Assembly (NCBI GenBank): GCA_041676625.1
Contig: JBAYRN010000008.1
Location: 10,809 to 74,808, forward strand
DNA: 64,000 bases
From: JAEXNA01 sp041676625
GTDB lineage: Bacteria > Vulcanimicrobiota > Xenobia > Xenobiales > JADMJV01
Reading direction: 5' to 3'
The translations under genes were made by a program, and so were the position numbers. Positions 25,375-33,794 of this stretch are shown here, piece after piece; the stretch's first letter is position 1, and each line of letters opens with the position of its first letter. The notes under the pieces are model-generated. The model saw only the letters and a program-made list of their open reading frames with translations, made no database searches and was not told the origin of the DNA.

Positions 25375-27312
25375 ATGAAGAACGTCTCGCAGCTACCCTT
25401 TCACCATCCACCCGGTCGGGTGGCTGGCCCGTCCAGCAGTCCGAACAAAGGGAAGCCGGTCGCCCTTCCCTTCACCCCGGACAGTCCCCAACGTCTGGAG
25501 CCACGTGAATCGGTCACTTTTCAACAGTCCGCTCCCCCATCGGAAGCGATTGTCCGCGAGACTCCGCAGGAGCGGGTGGAAAAACCCCGGTTGGAGGAGT
25601 CGGCCCCCCAGTCACTCTCCCTTTCCCCGACCCAAGAACTTTTGAGCAACGACTCCGCCGCAGGCACCCTCACTCTGCTGGAGAGCCCGGCGCCGTCCGC
25701 GAGTCAATCCACCACCGGCCCCTCCCTGGTGGAACTGCTGGGGATCCAGGATACGCCGGTTTCCGAGCGGCGGATGGAGAGCCAGGAGAAGGCCTATCTG
25801 CGCAGCTATCCGTATGAGGGAGGCCCCAAAGCCGAGACCGTTCGAGCCGAGCTCAAGGAGCGCTACACCGACCCCCGAAACTCCACCGAAGCATTTACCC
25901 GGGAGTTGCAGAGCTTCGCTGAGCAGCGGGGAGTCGTCCTGGAGGCTCCTGATCAGTTTCAGAAGCCTTTGAGTGAAGTAGGGGTGGAACCGCTGAAGAA
26001 AGCCCTGGCCCCCACCGTGGAGGCCCTTTTCGGTAATAAGGAAGCTAATCACAATCCGGAGAAAAAAGCACTGGTCAGCGCCCAGGCGGGCCGTTTCCTG
26101 GACCTGGTCGCCGAGGCTGCCCCTCCCGGTATGTCCGCCTCCGACGCCTTCAAGCTGGCCCAGGACAACGCCGTTCTGGTGGCTTATCAAGATCGCGTTT
26201 CCAGCGAAGTTTTTATGGGAGATCACGGGGTCCGCCACCTGCTGGGGCACAACATCCGGGTCTGTGAAGAGCTGGCCGACAAAGTGGTAGCCCAGGGTGG
26301 TACGGTCAGCGCCAAGGACCGCCTGGTCATGCACCAGACCATGGTCATGCACGACCTGGGGTACGCCATGAATTCGGTACGCACCGGCGTTCAGCAGGAT
26401 GGCATTCAGGGGCAGGAAAACGGACACAACGTGCTGGCTGCCCGGGTCTTGCGGGAGCAATCTGCCGACCCCACCAACCCTCTCAACAAGCTCTTCAACA
26501 AAGAGGATCTCGAGCACATCCACTCCTGCATTCTCCATCATGACAAAGACGACCAGGGAAAGCCTGGTGTGGAGCTGAGGATGGGCCCTCAACCCTCGGA
26601 AGAAGACCGGCGGGTGAACCTGGAAACCATCGTGCGCACCGCCGACAATACTCACGCTTTCGACGACAAGCTTCCTGAGCTTGCGCTCCGAGAGCCTCGC
26701 AGCCTTAAGAGTCTTCGCATGCTGCAGACCGCTGCCGAGGTCGGAGACAAGGCCCTCTTCAAGGAACTGCAGGGCGACCTCAAGCAGAAAGTGGAGGCCC
26801 GAGAGGACCTCGCGCCGGACGACCGCAAGGCCCTCTCCAATGCGGTGAACACCATGGACGAACTGGCTCACCGCTTCAACACTCGGCGTATCGCGGGGCG
26901 GCAGCCCACATACGAAGTTTCCGCCGATGGCACCATCACGGTGGGGGTCAAAGAGTCTCCTATCCACCGGCAGGTGGCCGCCCTCTTCGGGCAGCCCGCC
27001 TACAAGCAGTTGGAGAAGTTCGTCGAGGAGAACGCCGGGCGGGAGGTCAAGTTAGACGGCCGCAGTGAGCGGGTTGAAGGGGGGCCGTTGGTGGTCGACG
27101 TCCAACTGGGCACCTCTCCCCAGGTGAAGCAAACCGCTTTTGAGGCTCAAGTGACTGAGTCGGTCCTCAACGACGCCGCCTTCACCAAATTTGCGATGCT
27201 CGACTCCCAGCTCTCCAAGCAGCAGCAACTCCAGACCGACGCCTCGGAGGTAGAGGCCATCAAGACCAGGCGACTTCAGTTGCTCCAGAAGTATCGGCAG
27301 AGCCAGGATTGA
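25375..27312 (+). CDS. HD-domain phosphohydrolase-like protein with disordered N-terminus
   Basis: 645 residues. The first 140 are Pro/Ser/Glu-rich and disordered. From about residue 280 the HD-superfamily metal set is visible: DHGVRHLLGHNIRVCEEL, MVMHDLGYAM (the HD pair), ENGHNVLAARVL, ILHHDKDDQ and RTADNTHAFD. The last 180 residues are helical. HD proteins cut nucleotides or cyclic dinucleotides; the specific substrate is not readable. Followed by a small partner gene with overlapping stop and start. Confidence 0.82.
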   Translation: MKNVSQLPFHHPPGRVAGPSSSPNKGKPVALPFTPDSPQRLEPRESVTFQQSAPPSEAIVRETPQERVEKPRLEESAPQSLSLSPTQELLSNDSAAGTLTLLESPAPSASQSTTGPSLVELLGIQDTPVSERRMESQEKAYLRSYPYEGGPKAETVRAELKERYTDPRNSTEAFTRELQSFAEQRGVVLEAPDQFQKPLSEVGVEPLKKALAPTVEALFGNKEANHNPEKKALVSAQAGRFLDLVAEAAPPGMSASDAFKLAQDNAVLVAYQDRVSSEVFMGDHGVRHLLGHNIRVCEELADKVVAQGGTVSAKDRLVMHQTMVMHDLGYAMNSVRTGVQQDGIQGQENGHNVLAARVLREQSADPTNPLNKLFNKEDLEHIHSCILHHDKDDQGKPGVELRMGPQPSEEDRRVNLETIVRTADNTHAFDDKLPELALREPRSLKSLRMLQTAAEVGDKALFKELQGDLKQKVEAREDLAPDDRKALSNAVNTMDELAHRFNTRRIAGRQPTYEVSADGTITVGVKESPIHRQVAALFGQPAYKQLEKFVEENAGREVKLDGRSERVEGGPLVVDVQLGTSPQVKQTAFEAQVTESVLNDAAFTKFAMLDSQLSKQQQLQTDASEVEAIKTRRLQLLQKYRQSQD

Positions 27313-27677
27313 TGACCAGTTCCGAAGCCCGCGTCCGGGAACTCCTGAGCGAGTGGATGGGTCGCTTCGTGCTGCCCCCCCTTCAAGACGAACGTCGCAA
27401 GATAGAAGAACTCTCGTGCGAGATGGTACAGAACTTCTTCATCCTGCTGCTGGCCGCTTGCGAAGAACCCTGGCCCGACACCCCCTGGCTCGTCCTGGAA
27501 AAACTAGCCCCCGATCTAACCACCCCCCTGCCCGAGCCCGAAGGTTCTCCCTTCACCCTCTCCCAGGCCCTCGGCATCGGCAAGCCCAACAGCGAAATCT
27601 TCCTGCTCCAACAACACCTCCTCGACCAGGTTTCAACTGAACGGCACGCCTGGCTGTGGAAGTATGGGTATATGTGA
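27312..27677 (+). CDS. Small hypothetical protein
   Basis: 121 residues, acidic and helical (MTSSEARVRELLSEWMGR start), no recognised domain. Its ATG shares a base with the stop of the HD-domain gene (TGATG), so the two are translationally coupled and probably act together. Confidence 0.65.
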   Translation: MTSSEARVRELLSEWMGRFVLPPLQDERRKIEELSCEMVQNFFILLLAACEEPWPDTPWLVLEKLAPDLTTPLPEPEGSPFTLSQALGIGKPNSEIFLLQQHLLDQVSTERHAWLWKYGYM

Positions 27678-27792
27678 GGGTTGGGTAAATGACTCTGCCC
27701 ACAACTGCAACTGCGGCAGGGAACCATCTGCATCGTCGTTAGGTTTCAGGCTCTGGCCAGGAAGAGACCCACCGACACAGGAAACTCTACCA

Positions 27793-28932
27793 ATGCCATC
27801 AATCCCCCAAGCGCTCCTCCTGTTCCTCCTCCTCCCCTTCGGCTGCAACGGCCCGATCACATCGAAACCCAAGGTGCCGCCGGTGACCACCCCTAAGACG
27901 GAGTTTCGGGCCAATTTCTTCGACCACGATCAGCAACTGGATCCGATCGAGATCAGCACGGTGCAGGGGCGTTTTCGACTTGAGCGGGACGGCAAAGTTT
28001 TTGTGGGTGACCTTGATCCGAAAGGCGAAGTGGCAGTGCTTAACCCCGAAAAGCGAACCTATTTTCAGTACCAGCCGACCCGTTTCTCTTCTTTGTTCAG
28101 TACGCACGACCGCCCCGCGGCCACCCGCTACGAGGGCGCCGTCAGATCTTCGGGGTTGAGGACCGTGAGTGAGCGTGTAGCATTGGCGTTTCGCAGCCCT
28201 TGCGACGCCGCCACCGAGTGGCGACAAGATCACCGCATCTGCGAGTGGATGGAGAGCGGACCTGATCTGCGCACCTTTACTCACGAATTCTTCGGCCGGA
28301 AGTCCATGCGGGAAGGCTTCGAGAAGACTCGATCGTCGGTGACTCACGTCTACAACACGAAGCTGGGGGTCCTGATGGACGGCCCTCAGGGCGGCTATCT
28401 TCGCGATATCGAGATAGCCGATATCGCCGACGATCGATTTGAGATCCCGCCGGGCTACGTCGATCTGGTGAGTGACGAGGTCTTGCGAGATCCTCGCTTC
28501 GGGTACATCGGAAGTTTCGATATGTTGCAGGGGGTGGAGCTTGAGCCGTTCATGGAGTTCGTCATCCAGACTCCTCCCGTGCCTGCTCCGCCAGAATGGA
28601 TCTATCAAAAGGAGAAGTGGTGGGTGAAGGGCGACTCGAGTCGCTGGCTCTTTATCGAGAGAAGTTATCCGCTAGCCCATTTCGATCCCCGCCAGGTGCC
28701 GTTCAATATCGACCACCGTTTCCAGGTGAAAGCATGGGACGAGCACCCGGAAGTTGGAGAACTTTCGATGCGGGACCCGAAAGGCAACCTCGTGTTCTAC
28801 GGCAAGGGGCAGCTGTTCAAGCTGACTCTGCCAGAGGAGTTTTTTGGTGACTTGGAAGTCGAGCTTGCCGAAAAATTGCTGTCCAAGGTGTCAAAAGCGT
28901 CACCTCACCCTAAACCTAAACAACGGGGTTAG
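27793..28932 (+). CDS. Putative lipoprotein, unknown
   Basis: 379 residues. The ATG at 27793 gives a signal peptide MPSIPQALLLFLLLPFGCNG with an imperfect lipobox (LPFGC). The mature protein is beta-rich and unassigned. An upstream in-frame ATG would add 43 residues lacking signal character. AGGA lies about 10 nt before the start. Next gene is the secreted nuclease on the same strand, 21 nt on. Confidence 0.65.
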   Translation: MPSIPQALLLFLLLPFGCNGPITSKPKVPPVTTPKTEFRANFFDHDQQLDPIEISTVQGRFRLERDGKVFVGDLDPKGEVAVLNPEKRTYFQYQPTRFSSLFSTHDRPAATRYEGAVRSSGLRTVSERVALAFRSPCDAATEWRQDHRICEWMESGPDLRTFTHEFFGRKSMREGFEKTRSSVTHVYNTKLGVLMDGPQGGYLRDIEIADIADDRFEIPPGYVDLVSDEVLRDPRFGYIGSFDMLQGVELEPFMEFVIQTPPVPAPPEWIYQKEKWWVKGDSSRWLFIERSYPLAHFDPRQVPFNIDHRFQVKAWDEHPEVGELSMRDPKGNLVFYGKGQLFKLTLPEEFFGDLEVELAEKLLSKVSKASPHPKPKQRG

Positions 28933-28953
28933 GGCGGGAAGGAGAATTCGGCC

Positions 28954-29604
28954 GTGCTATCTGGAGGACTGATCCGCCATAGCTTGGGGCTGGTGTTGCT
29001 GCTCACCGCTTTGCTCGCGGCGCAACCCGAGAACGCCCAGTTATACACCCTGGTTCGAGTGGTCGATGGAGACACCATCGTGGTTCAGCAAGGTGAGGCT
29101 TCAGAAGAGCGAGTCCGGTTCGTGGGGATCGATTGTTTCGAGGTCAGTCGCAACGATCGGCTCAAGAAGCAGGCTGAAGAATTCGGCTTGAGCGTGTCGG
29201 AAGGACAGTTGTTCGCACTAAAAGCTCAGGTGGCGGTGGAAAAGGCCCTGGCCGATGGGAAGGTGATGCTGGAACTCGCCGACCCCGAGCGAGATCGGTA
29301 CGGTCGATTGCGGGCCTACGTCTGGACCACCGATGGTACCCTGCTCAACCTGGAGTTACTCAGACAGGGTCTTGCTCTACCTGACGACTACCCCAAAAAA
29401 GCGGAGTATCTGGGGGAGTACGAGGAAGCGGCCCGGACAGCGCGCGCCGAAGGAAACGGCGTTTATCAGCGGCCTGATCCCACCGCCACCCCATCGGCAG
29501 TGAGAGACGCGGACCCGCCCCGAAGGCCGGCTCCTTACCTTCTGGTCCTGGTATTGGTTGGGATCGGTATTTTGCTTTTTGTGTTGGGGAAGTTCCGGGG
29601 ATAG
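28954..29604 (+). CDS. Thermonuclease-like (SNase) protein, membrane anchored
   Basis: 216 residues. N-terminal signal segment (LGLVLLLTALLAAQ), then an SNase fold: VRVVDGDTIVVQ, ERVRFVGIDCFEVSR, DRYGRLRAYVW and LLRQGLAL. It ends with Pro-rich linker and a hydrophobic helix APYLLVLVLVGIGILLF, so it may be exported and anchored at both ends or with C-terminal helix. AAGGAG lies about 10 nt before the GTG. Phosphodiesterase activity on nucleic acid expected. Confidence 0.85.
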   Translation: MLSGGLIRHSLGLVLLLTALLAAQPENAQLYTLVRVVDGDTIVVQQGEASEERVRFVGIDCFEVSRNDRLKKQAEEFGLSVSEGQLFALKAQVAVEKALADGKVMLELADPERDRYGRLRAYVWTTDGTLLNLELLRQGLALPDDYPKKAEYLGEYEEAARTARAEGNGVYQRPDPTATPSAVRDADPPRRPAPYLLVLVLVGIGILLFVLGKFRG

Positions 29605-29632
29605 TTGGAAATTCAATGACTATGGTCAATCG

Positions 29633-30019
29633 CTACTCTTTCTCCAGCGGATAGACGCCGTCGGCGTCGTGGACCTCCTTGCCGGTCAAGGGCGGGTTGA
29701 ACACACACACCATGCGCATGTCGGTGTGACCGCGCAGGTAGTGCTTTTCGTGGCCGTCCAGGGCGTAGAGGGTGCCGGGTGAAATGGGGTACACCGTGCC
29801 GTCCGGCAGGGTTTCGATCTCGCCGGTCCCCTCGATGCAGTAGACCGCCTCCACGTGGTTTTTGTACCAGATGGTGGTCTGGGTTCCAGCCTTGATCACG
29901 GTGTCGTGCATGGAGAAGCCCATTTTATCCTTGGCCAGAAGAAGGCGCCGGCTGCGCCAGTTGCCTCCATCGATATCGTGTTCGCTGCCGTTGATCTGCT
30001 CTAAGGTTTTTACAATCAT
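29633..30019 (-). CDS. ectC: L-ectoine synthase
   Basis: 128 residues, cupin. Closes gamma-N-acetyl-diaminobutyrate to ectoine, the last step. Family landmarks: MIVKTLEQINGSEHDI start, HDTVIKAGTQTTIWYKNH, VEAVYCIEGTGEIE, YALDGHEKHYLRG and CVFNPPLTGKEVHD. AGGAG lies before the ATG. Last gene of the ectoine operon, 8 nt after ectB. Confidence 0.97.
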   Translation of the reverse strand: MIVKTLEQINGSEHDIDGGNWRSRRLLLAKDKMGFSMHDTVIKAGTQTTIWYKNHVEAVYCIEGTGEIETLPDGTVYPISPGTLYALDGHEKHYLRGHTDMRMVCVFNPPLTGKEVHDADGVYPLEKE

Positions 30020-30027
30020 AACAACTC

Positions 30028-31302
30028 CTAACCAACCGCTGCTAGGGAAACCCGAAGGCTTTCCCCTTCGGGTAGAGCCGCCAGGGAGCGCTCGATGATG
30101 TCGAGTGCCTCGACCAGGGCGGGTTCCTCGATGGTCAGAGGAGGCAGAAGCTTGAGCACGCTGTCAGCGGGTCCGGCAGTCTCGATGATGAGTCCTCTCT
30201 TGAAGCACTCTTGAGACCAGCGTCCGGCCAGCCCTTCGAGCTTGCATTCCACCCCCAGTATGAGTCCGCGCCCCCTTACTTCCAGAAGGTCCGGACACTG
30301 CTCCACCAGCGACTGCAGTCGGGTGCGACAGAGCTGAGATTTTCGTGCCACCTCTTTTTCCAGATCCTTATCGGTCCAGTAGCTCAGGGCTTCCGTGGCG
30401 GTGACGAAGGCCAGGTTGTGGCCCCGGAAGGTTCCGTTGTGCTCGCCGGGGTCCCAGACGTCGAGTTCCGGCTTGATCAAGACCAGAGCAAAGGGCAAAC
30501 CGTAGCCGCTCAAGGATTTGGAGAGGCAAACGATGTCCGGCTTGAGCCCGGCCTCTTCAAAACTGAAGAAGCCGCCGGTGCGCCCGCAGCCCACCTGAAT
30601 GTCGTCTACGATCAAGGGGATCTCGAACTCCTCGGCCAGCGTGGCCAGACCCTGCAGCCACCGCTTGTCGGCCACCCGCACCCCACCTTCGGCCTGGACC
30701 GTCTCCAGGATAATGGCAGCCGGGAGTTCAAAGCCACTGGAGCTGTTTTCCAAGGAGGCTCGCAGAAAGGCCAGGGAACCGTCGTTGGGGCAGTCGCCGT
30801 AAGGCATTCTTTGAGAGTGGTTCAAGGGCACTCCGGCGCCCTCGCGTTTGGCCCGGTTTCCGGTAAGGGAAAGTGAGCCCAGGGTCATACCGTGAAAGGC
30901 GTTGGTGAAGCAAATGACACTCTGGCGACCAGTAGCCTTACGAGCGACCTTGAGCGCTGCTTCGACAGCATTGGTGCCGGTCGGTCCCGGGAACTGAATG
31001 CGGTAGTCGAGGCCCCTGGGTTCCAGGATCACTTCCTGAAATTTCTCCAAGAAGGTTCGCTTGGCGGCGGTGTACATGTCCAGGCTGTGGGTGATCCCAC
31101 CGGACTGGATGTAGTCCAGCAAGGGCTGCTGGAGGCGAGGATTATTGTGTCCGTAATTGAGCACTCCGGCTCCGGCGAACAGGTCGATGTAGCGCTTCCC
31201 GTCCTGGTCGAACATGTAGGCGTCATGGGCCCGAGTGAAAACCGTGGGAAAAGATCGGCAGTATGAGCGGACTTCAGATTCTAAAGTTTCAAAGATATTC
31301 AT
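30028..31302 (-). CDS. ectB: L-2,4-diaminobutyrate transaminase
   Basis: 424 residues, PLP class III aminotransferase. Converts aspartate semialdehyde with glutamate to 2,4-diaminobutyrate, the first ectoine step. Signatures: NIFETLESEVRSYCRSFP, LFAGAGVLNYGHNNP, QFPGPTGTNAVEAALK, CFTNAFHGMTLG, VDDIQVGCGRTG and the PLP lysine in CLSKSLSGYGLP. AAGGAG precedes the ATG. Twelve nt after ectA, eight before ectC. Confidence 0.97.
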   Translation of the reverse strand: MNIFETLESEVRSYCRSFPTVFTRAHDAYMFDQDGKRYIDLFAGAGVLNYGHNNPRLQQPLLDYIQSGGITHSLDMYTAAKRTFLEKFQEVILEPRGLDYRIQFPGPTGTNAVEAALKVARKATGRQSVICFTNAFHGMTLGSLSLTGNRAKREGAGVPLNHSQRMPYGDCPNDGSLAFLRASLENSSSGFELPAAIILETVQAEGGVRVADKRWLQGLATLAEEFEIPLIVDDIQVGCGRTGGFFSFEEAGLKPDIVCLSKSLSGYGLPFALVLIKPELDVWDPGEHNGTFRGHNLAFVTATEALSYWTDKDLEKEVARKSQLCRTRLQSLVEQCPDLLEVRGRGLILGVECKLEGLAGRWSQECFKRGLIIETAGPADSVLKLLPPLTIEEPALVEALDIIERSLAALPEGESLRVSLAAVG

Positions 31303-31314
31303 AAGATAAGCTCC

Positions 31315-31818
31315 TTAGGCTAAGGTTGGTGAGGTGGGCAAAGCTGATGGTTGTAACGGACCGATGCTGAACAGCTCCTCCGGTTCGTGGGGGTGATAAA
31401 AATGGTGTTCGCGGAAGTAAGGCTCGACAGTGCATGTCACTTCCATCTTTTGGGCAAGGCTCTGGAAGAGCGCACGGGAGGCCAGGTTGTCCGGGGAAAC
31501 GGTTGCTTCCAGCACGGTGGCTCGGGTCTGCTCGAGAAGCGCCTTCAGCAGCTTGCTGGCGACGCCCTGGCCTCGGGCCTTTGGAGAAACGCCCACTTGC
31601 CATACGAAGACCGACCCGGGCCGCTCAGGGGGGCGAAAGCCCACCACGAAGCCTATCATTCGGCCGTCTTTTTCGGCCACCACGCACGAACGATGAAACT
31701 CGCAGGCGAACAGAACGTAGAAGTAGCCGGTATTACGCTCGAGCGTGCCGATCTCTTCGAGCAGGCGCCACATCTCTTTGCCATCGGAGGCTCGGCTCGG
31801 CCGATAGACGATACTCAC
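31315..31818 (-). CDS. ectA: L-2,4-diaminobutyrate N-acetyltransferase
   Basis: 167 residues, GNAT fold; acetylates diaminobutyrate from acetyl-CoA, the middle ectoine step. Landmarks: NTGYFYVLFACEFHRSC, the family's substrate region; VWQVGVSPKARGQGVASKLL, the acetyl-CoA site; ATVSPDNLASRALFQ; and FREHHFYHPHEPEELF near the C-terminus. Starts at a GTG overlapping the aspartate kinase stop (GTGA). The longer open frame upstream is inside the kinase gene and not the start. Confidence 0.96.
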   Translation of the reverse strand: MSIVYRPSRASDGKEMWRLLEEIGTLERNTGYFYVLFACEFHRSCVVAEKDGRMIGFVVGFRPPERPGSVFVWQVGVSPKARGQGVASKLLKALLEQTRATVLEATVSPDNLASRALFQSLAQKMEVTCTVEPYFREHHFYHPHEPEELFSIGPLQPSALPTSPTLA

Positions 31819-32984
31819 GCCGGTACCTCGGCGTCGATGAACTGTTGGTGAAGGATGCGATTGGCGGCTCTCACTGCTTCGGCCGGTAGCAGGCAAGTAA
31901 GGGAGTGAGGCTCGGCATAACCCTCGAGCGGAGTGATGTTCTCTCCCCCCAGGGCTTCCACCATCCGAGCCAGGTGGTGGGGCGGTTCGTCCCAACCAGA
32001 GCCCACCACCGAGACGGACCCCAGGCCTTGAGAGCAGACCACTTGAGAGCGGAACTCCGACTCCAGACGACGTCTAAAGGAAGCCAGATCGGCCACGTTT
32101 TCTCCGCTCAGCAAATAGTCGTGAGCCTCGGCTCGAAAGATGTCTGATTCATCCCACAGTTCTCTGACTTGGTGGGTCAGGTCTTCTTGCAAAAGCTGGA
32201 CGCGAAACAGATCGCTGCGTCCAGTCACTCCAATGACCCGGTGCTGAACCTTCGAACTCTCTCGGATCACCGTTCCTGGACCGTCTTGAAAAGTGGACAA
32301 GGCGTGGATCTCAAGATTGCTGCGGCGAGCAAATTCGACCGCATCGGCGTTGAGTACCTTGGCCCCTCCGCGGGCCATCTCTTGCATCTCCTGGTAGGAG
32401 AGTTCGGGTAGTCTACGGGCACTCGGGACCAGACGGGGGTCACTGGAATAGATACCGTCGACGTCGGAGTAGATCTCGCAGCGCTCGGCCTGCAGGGCAG
32501 CGGCCAGGGCCACCGCCGAAGTATCCGAACCGCCCCGCCCCAGTGTGGTCACCTCTCCGGAGTAGGAGAGCCCCTGAAAACCGGCGACCACCACCACGCG
32601 CCCCTGTTCAAGCTCGGCCCGGACCCGCTGGGGGCGCACTTCTAATATGCGTGCGCGGTTGTGAACCGGGGTAGTCACGATACCGGCCTGGGGTCCGTTT
32701 AAGGATATGGCTTCAAGGCCGAGGTCCTGGATGGCCATACTCAAGAGTGAGCTTGAGATCTGCTCACCGGCGGTCAGGAGAATGTCGAGTTCTCTGCAAG
32801 GGGGCTCCTCACAGACGGCTCGGGCCAGCCGACAGAATCGGTCGGTGGTGTCTCCCATGGCCGAGACCACAACGGCCACATTGAGGCCCTCTCGCCGACG
32901 GGCGGCAATTTTCTGGGCGACTTGCTTGAGCTTCTCCGGAGTGGACACCGAAGAACCTCCATATTTTTGAACGATAAATCTCAC
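31815..32984 (-). CDS. Ectoine-type aspartate kinase
   Basis: 389 residues. Phosphorylates aspartate to feed aspartate semialdehyde to ectB; gene sits ahead of ectA and is coupled to it. VQKYGGSSVSTPEKLKQVA start, VVVSAMGDTTDRF, TAGEQISSSLLSMA, LGRGGSDTSAVALAAAL and two ACT-type regulatory regions in the last 150 residues. In most halophiles the ask_ect gene follows ectC, so the position here is unusual. Starts at GTG with GGGAGG about 12 nt before. Confidence 0.9.
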   Translation of the reverse strand: MRFIVQKYGGSSVSTPEKLKQVAQKIAARRREGLNVAVVVSAMGDTTDRFCRLARAVCEEPPCRELDILLTAGEQISSSLLSMAIQDLGLEAISLNGPQAGIVTTPVHNRARILEVRPQRVRAELEQGRVVVVAGFQGLSYSGEVTTLGRGGSDTSAVALAAALQAERCEIYSDVDGIYSSDPRLVPSARRLPELSYQEMQEMARGGAKVLNADAVEFARRSNLEIHALSTFQDGPGTVIRESSKVQHRVIGVTGRSDLFRVQLLQEDLTHQVRELWDESDIFRAEAHDYLLSGENVADLASFRRRLESEFRSQVVCSQGLGSVSVVGSGWDEPPHHLARMVEALGGENITPLEGYAEPHSLTCLLPAEAVRAANRILHQQFIDAEVPA

Positions 32985-33024
32985 GAAATAGATGTTCCTC
33001 CCTACCGGCTATCAAGGCCAGTGT

Positions 33025-33055
33025 ATTTTGTGTACATATGTTTTGTGCACAAAAC
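33025..33055. promoter_or_regulatory. MarR-type operator upstream of ask-ectABC
   Basis: In the 189-nt gap between ectR and ask: GTTTTGTGCACAAAAC (33040-33055) is a perfect 16-bp palindrome. A related half-site ATTTTGTGTACA starts at 33025, 15 nt from the other. A degenerate third copy, GTTTTGTGGTGAAAAT, lies at 33153-33168. The likely EctR binding region; promoter hexamers are not clear. Confidence 0.6.
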
Positions 33056-33173
33056 AATTTCATAGGGAGGCTAACAGGTGTCGAAGGAAAGATCAAGCGC
33101 AGAACCATGAGTTTCAAGCTCCAAGATCGCAAAAAACCAGGTGTTTACAAGTGTTTTGTGGTGAAAATATTTT

Positions 33174-33716
33174 TTATAGCCCGTCGTCGGCTTCGGTCAT
33201 TATGGCTTCGGTGGTCAGCACGGGAGCTGCATCTAAGGACTCGGCTTCCATCATGGAAACGATCTTCATAAGGGTGTCGTCGATGACGGTTTGTTGATCT
33301 GGAGGCAGCTCTCGTAAGCGTCGAGAAAACTTGTGATGCAAAGGGGCTGGAGCTTCTCGCACCAGTTCCTGGGCCTGTTCCGTGAGCACGACCAGGACGC
33401 GCCGTTTATCTGTTTGTAGGCGGGTGCGCAACAGGAGTCCCCGATTCTCTAACCGATCGAGGATACCGGTGATGGTGCCTGGAGATAACGACACGGCTCG
33501 GGCCAGTGCTCCCGGAGAGCAGGGGCCGTTCTTCAGGTGGCGCAGGCAAATGAGTTGAGGCGCTGTCAACTGAAACTCTCGCTTGAGCTGGCGGCTGTGC
33601 ATGCCGATGGCACGGGCTATACGGCGAAGGGAGCGAAGGACCCGCTCCTCCAGGGTTAACTCTTCATCCATCATGCCCGCGCTTCGGTCTTTGTCTCCCT
33701 TCCCCTGGCCCGCCAA
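33174..33716 (-). CDS. ectR: MarR-family regulator of the ectoine operon (EctR-like)
   Basis: 180 residues from a TTG; an internal ATG at 33674 would give about 166. Helical dimerisation ends flank a winged helix: LTAPQLICLRHLKNGPCSPG, LARAVSLSPGTITGILDRLE, NRGLLLRTRLQTDKRRVLV. EctR1-type MarR proteins repress ectABC in halophiles. Same strand as, and directly upstream of, ask-ectABC. Name rests on context. Confidence 0.75.
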   Translation of the reverse strand: MAGQGKGDKDRSAGMMDEELTLEERVLRSLRRIARAIGMHSRQLKREFQLTAPQLICLRHLKNGPCSPGALARAVSLSPGTITGILDRLENRGLLLRTRLQTDKRRVLVVLTEQAQELVREAPAPLHHKFSRRLRELPPDQQTVIDDTLMKIVSMMEAESLDAAPVLTTEAIMTEADDGL

Positions 33717-33794
33717 TTAAAGGCTCGGAAAGGCTTCCTGGTGTCGGTCAGGGGGTGGGAAGGAAGGTCAATCCCAATCCGAAAGGCGGTCAAT

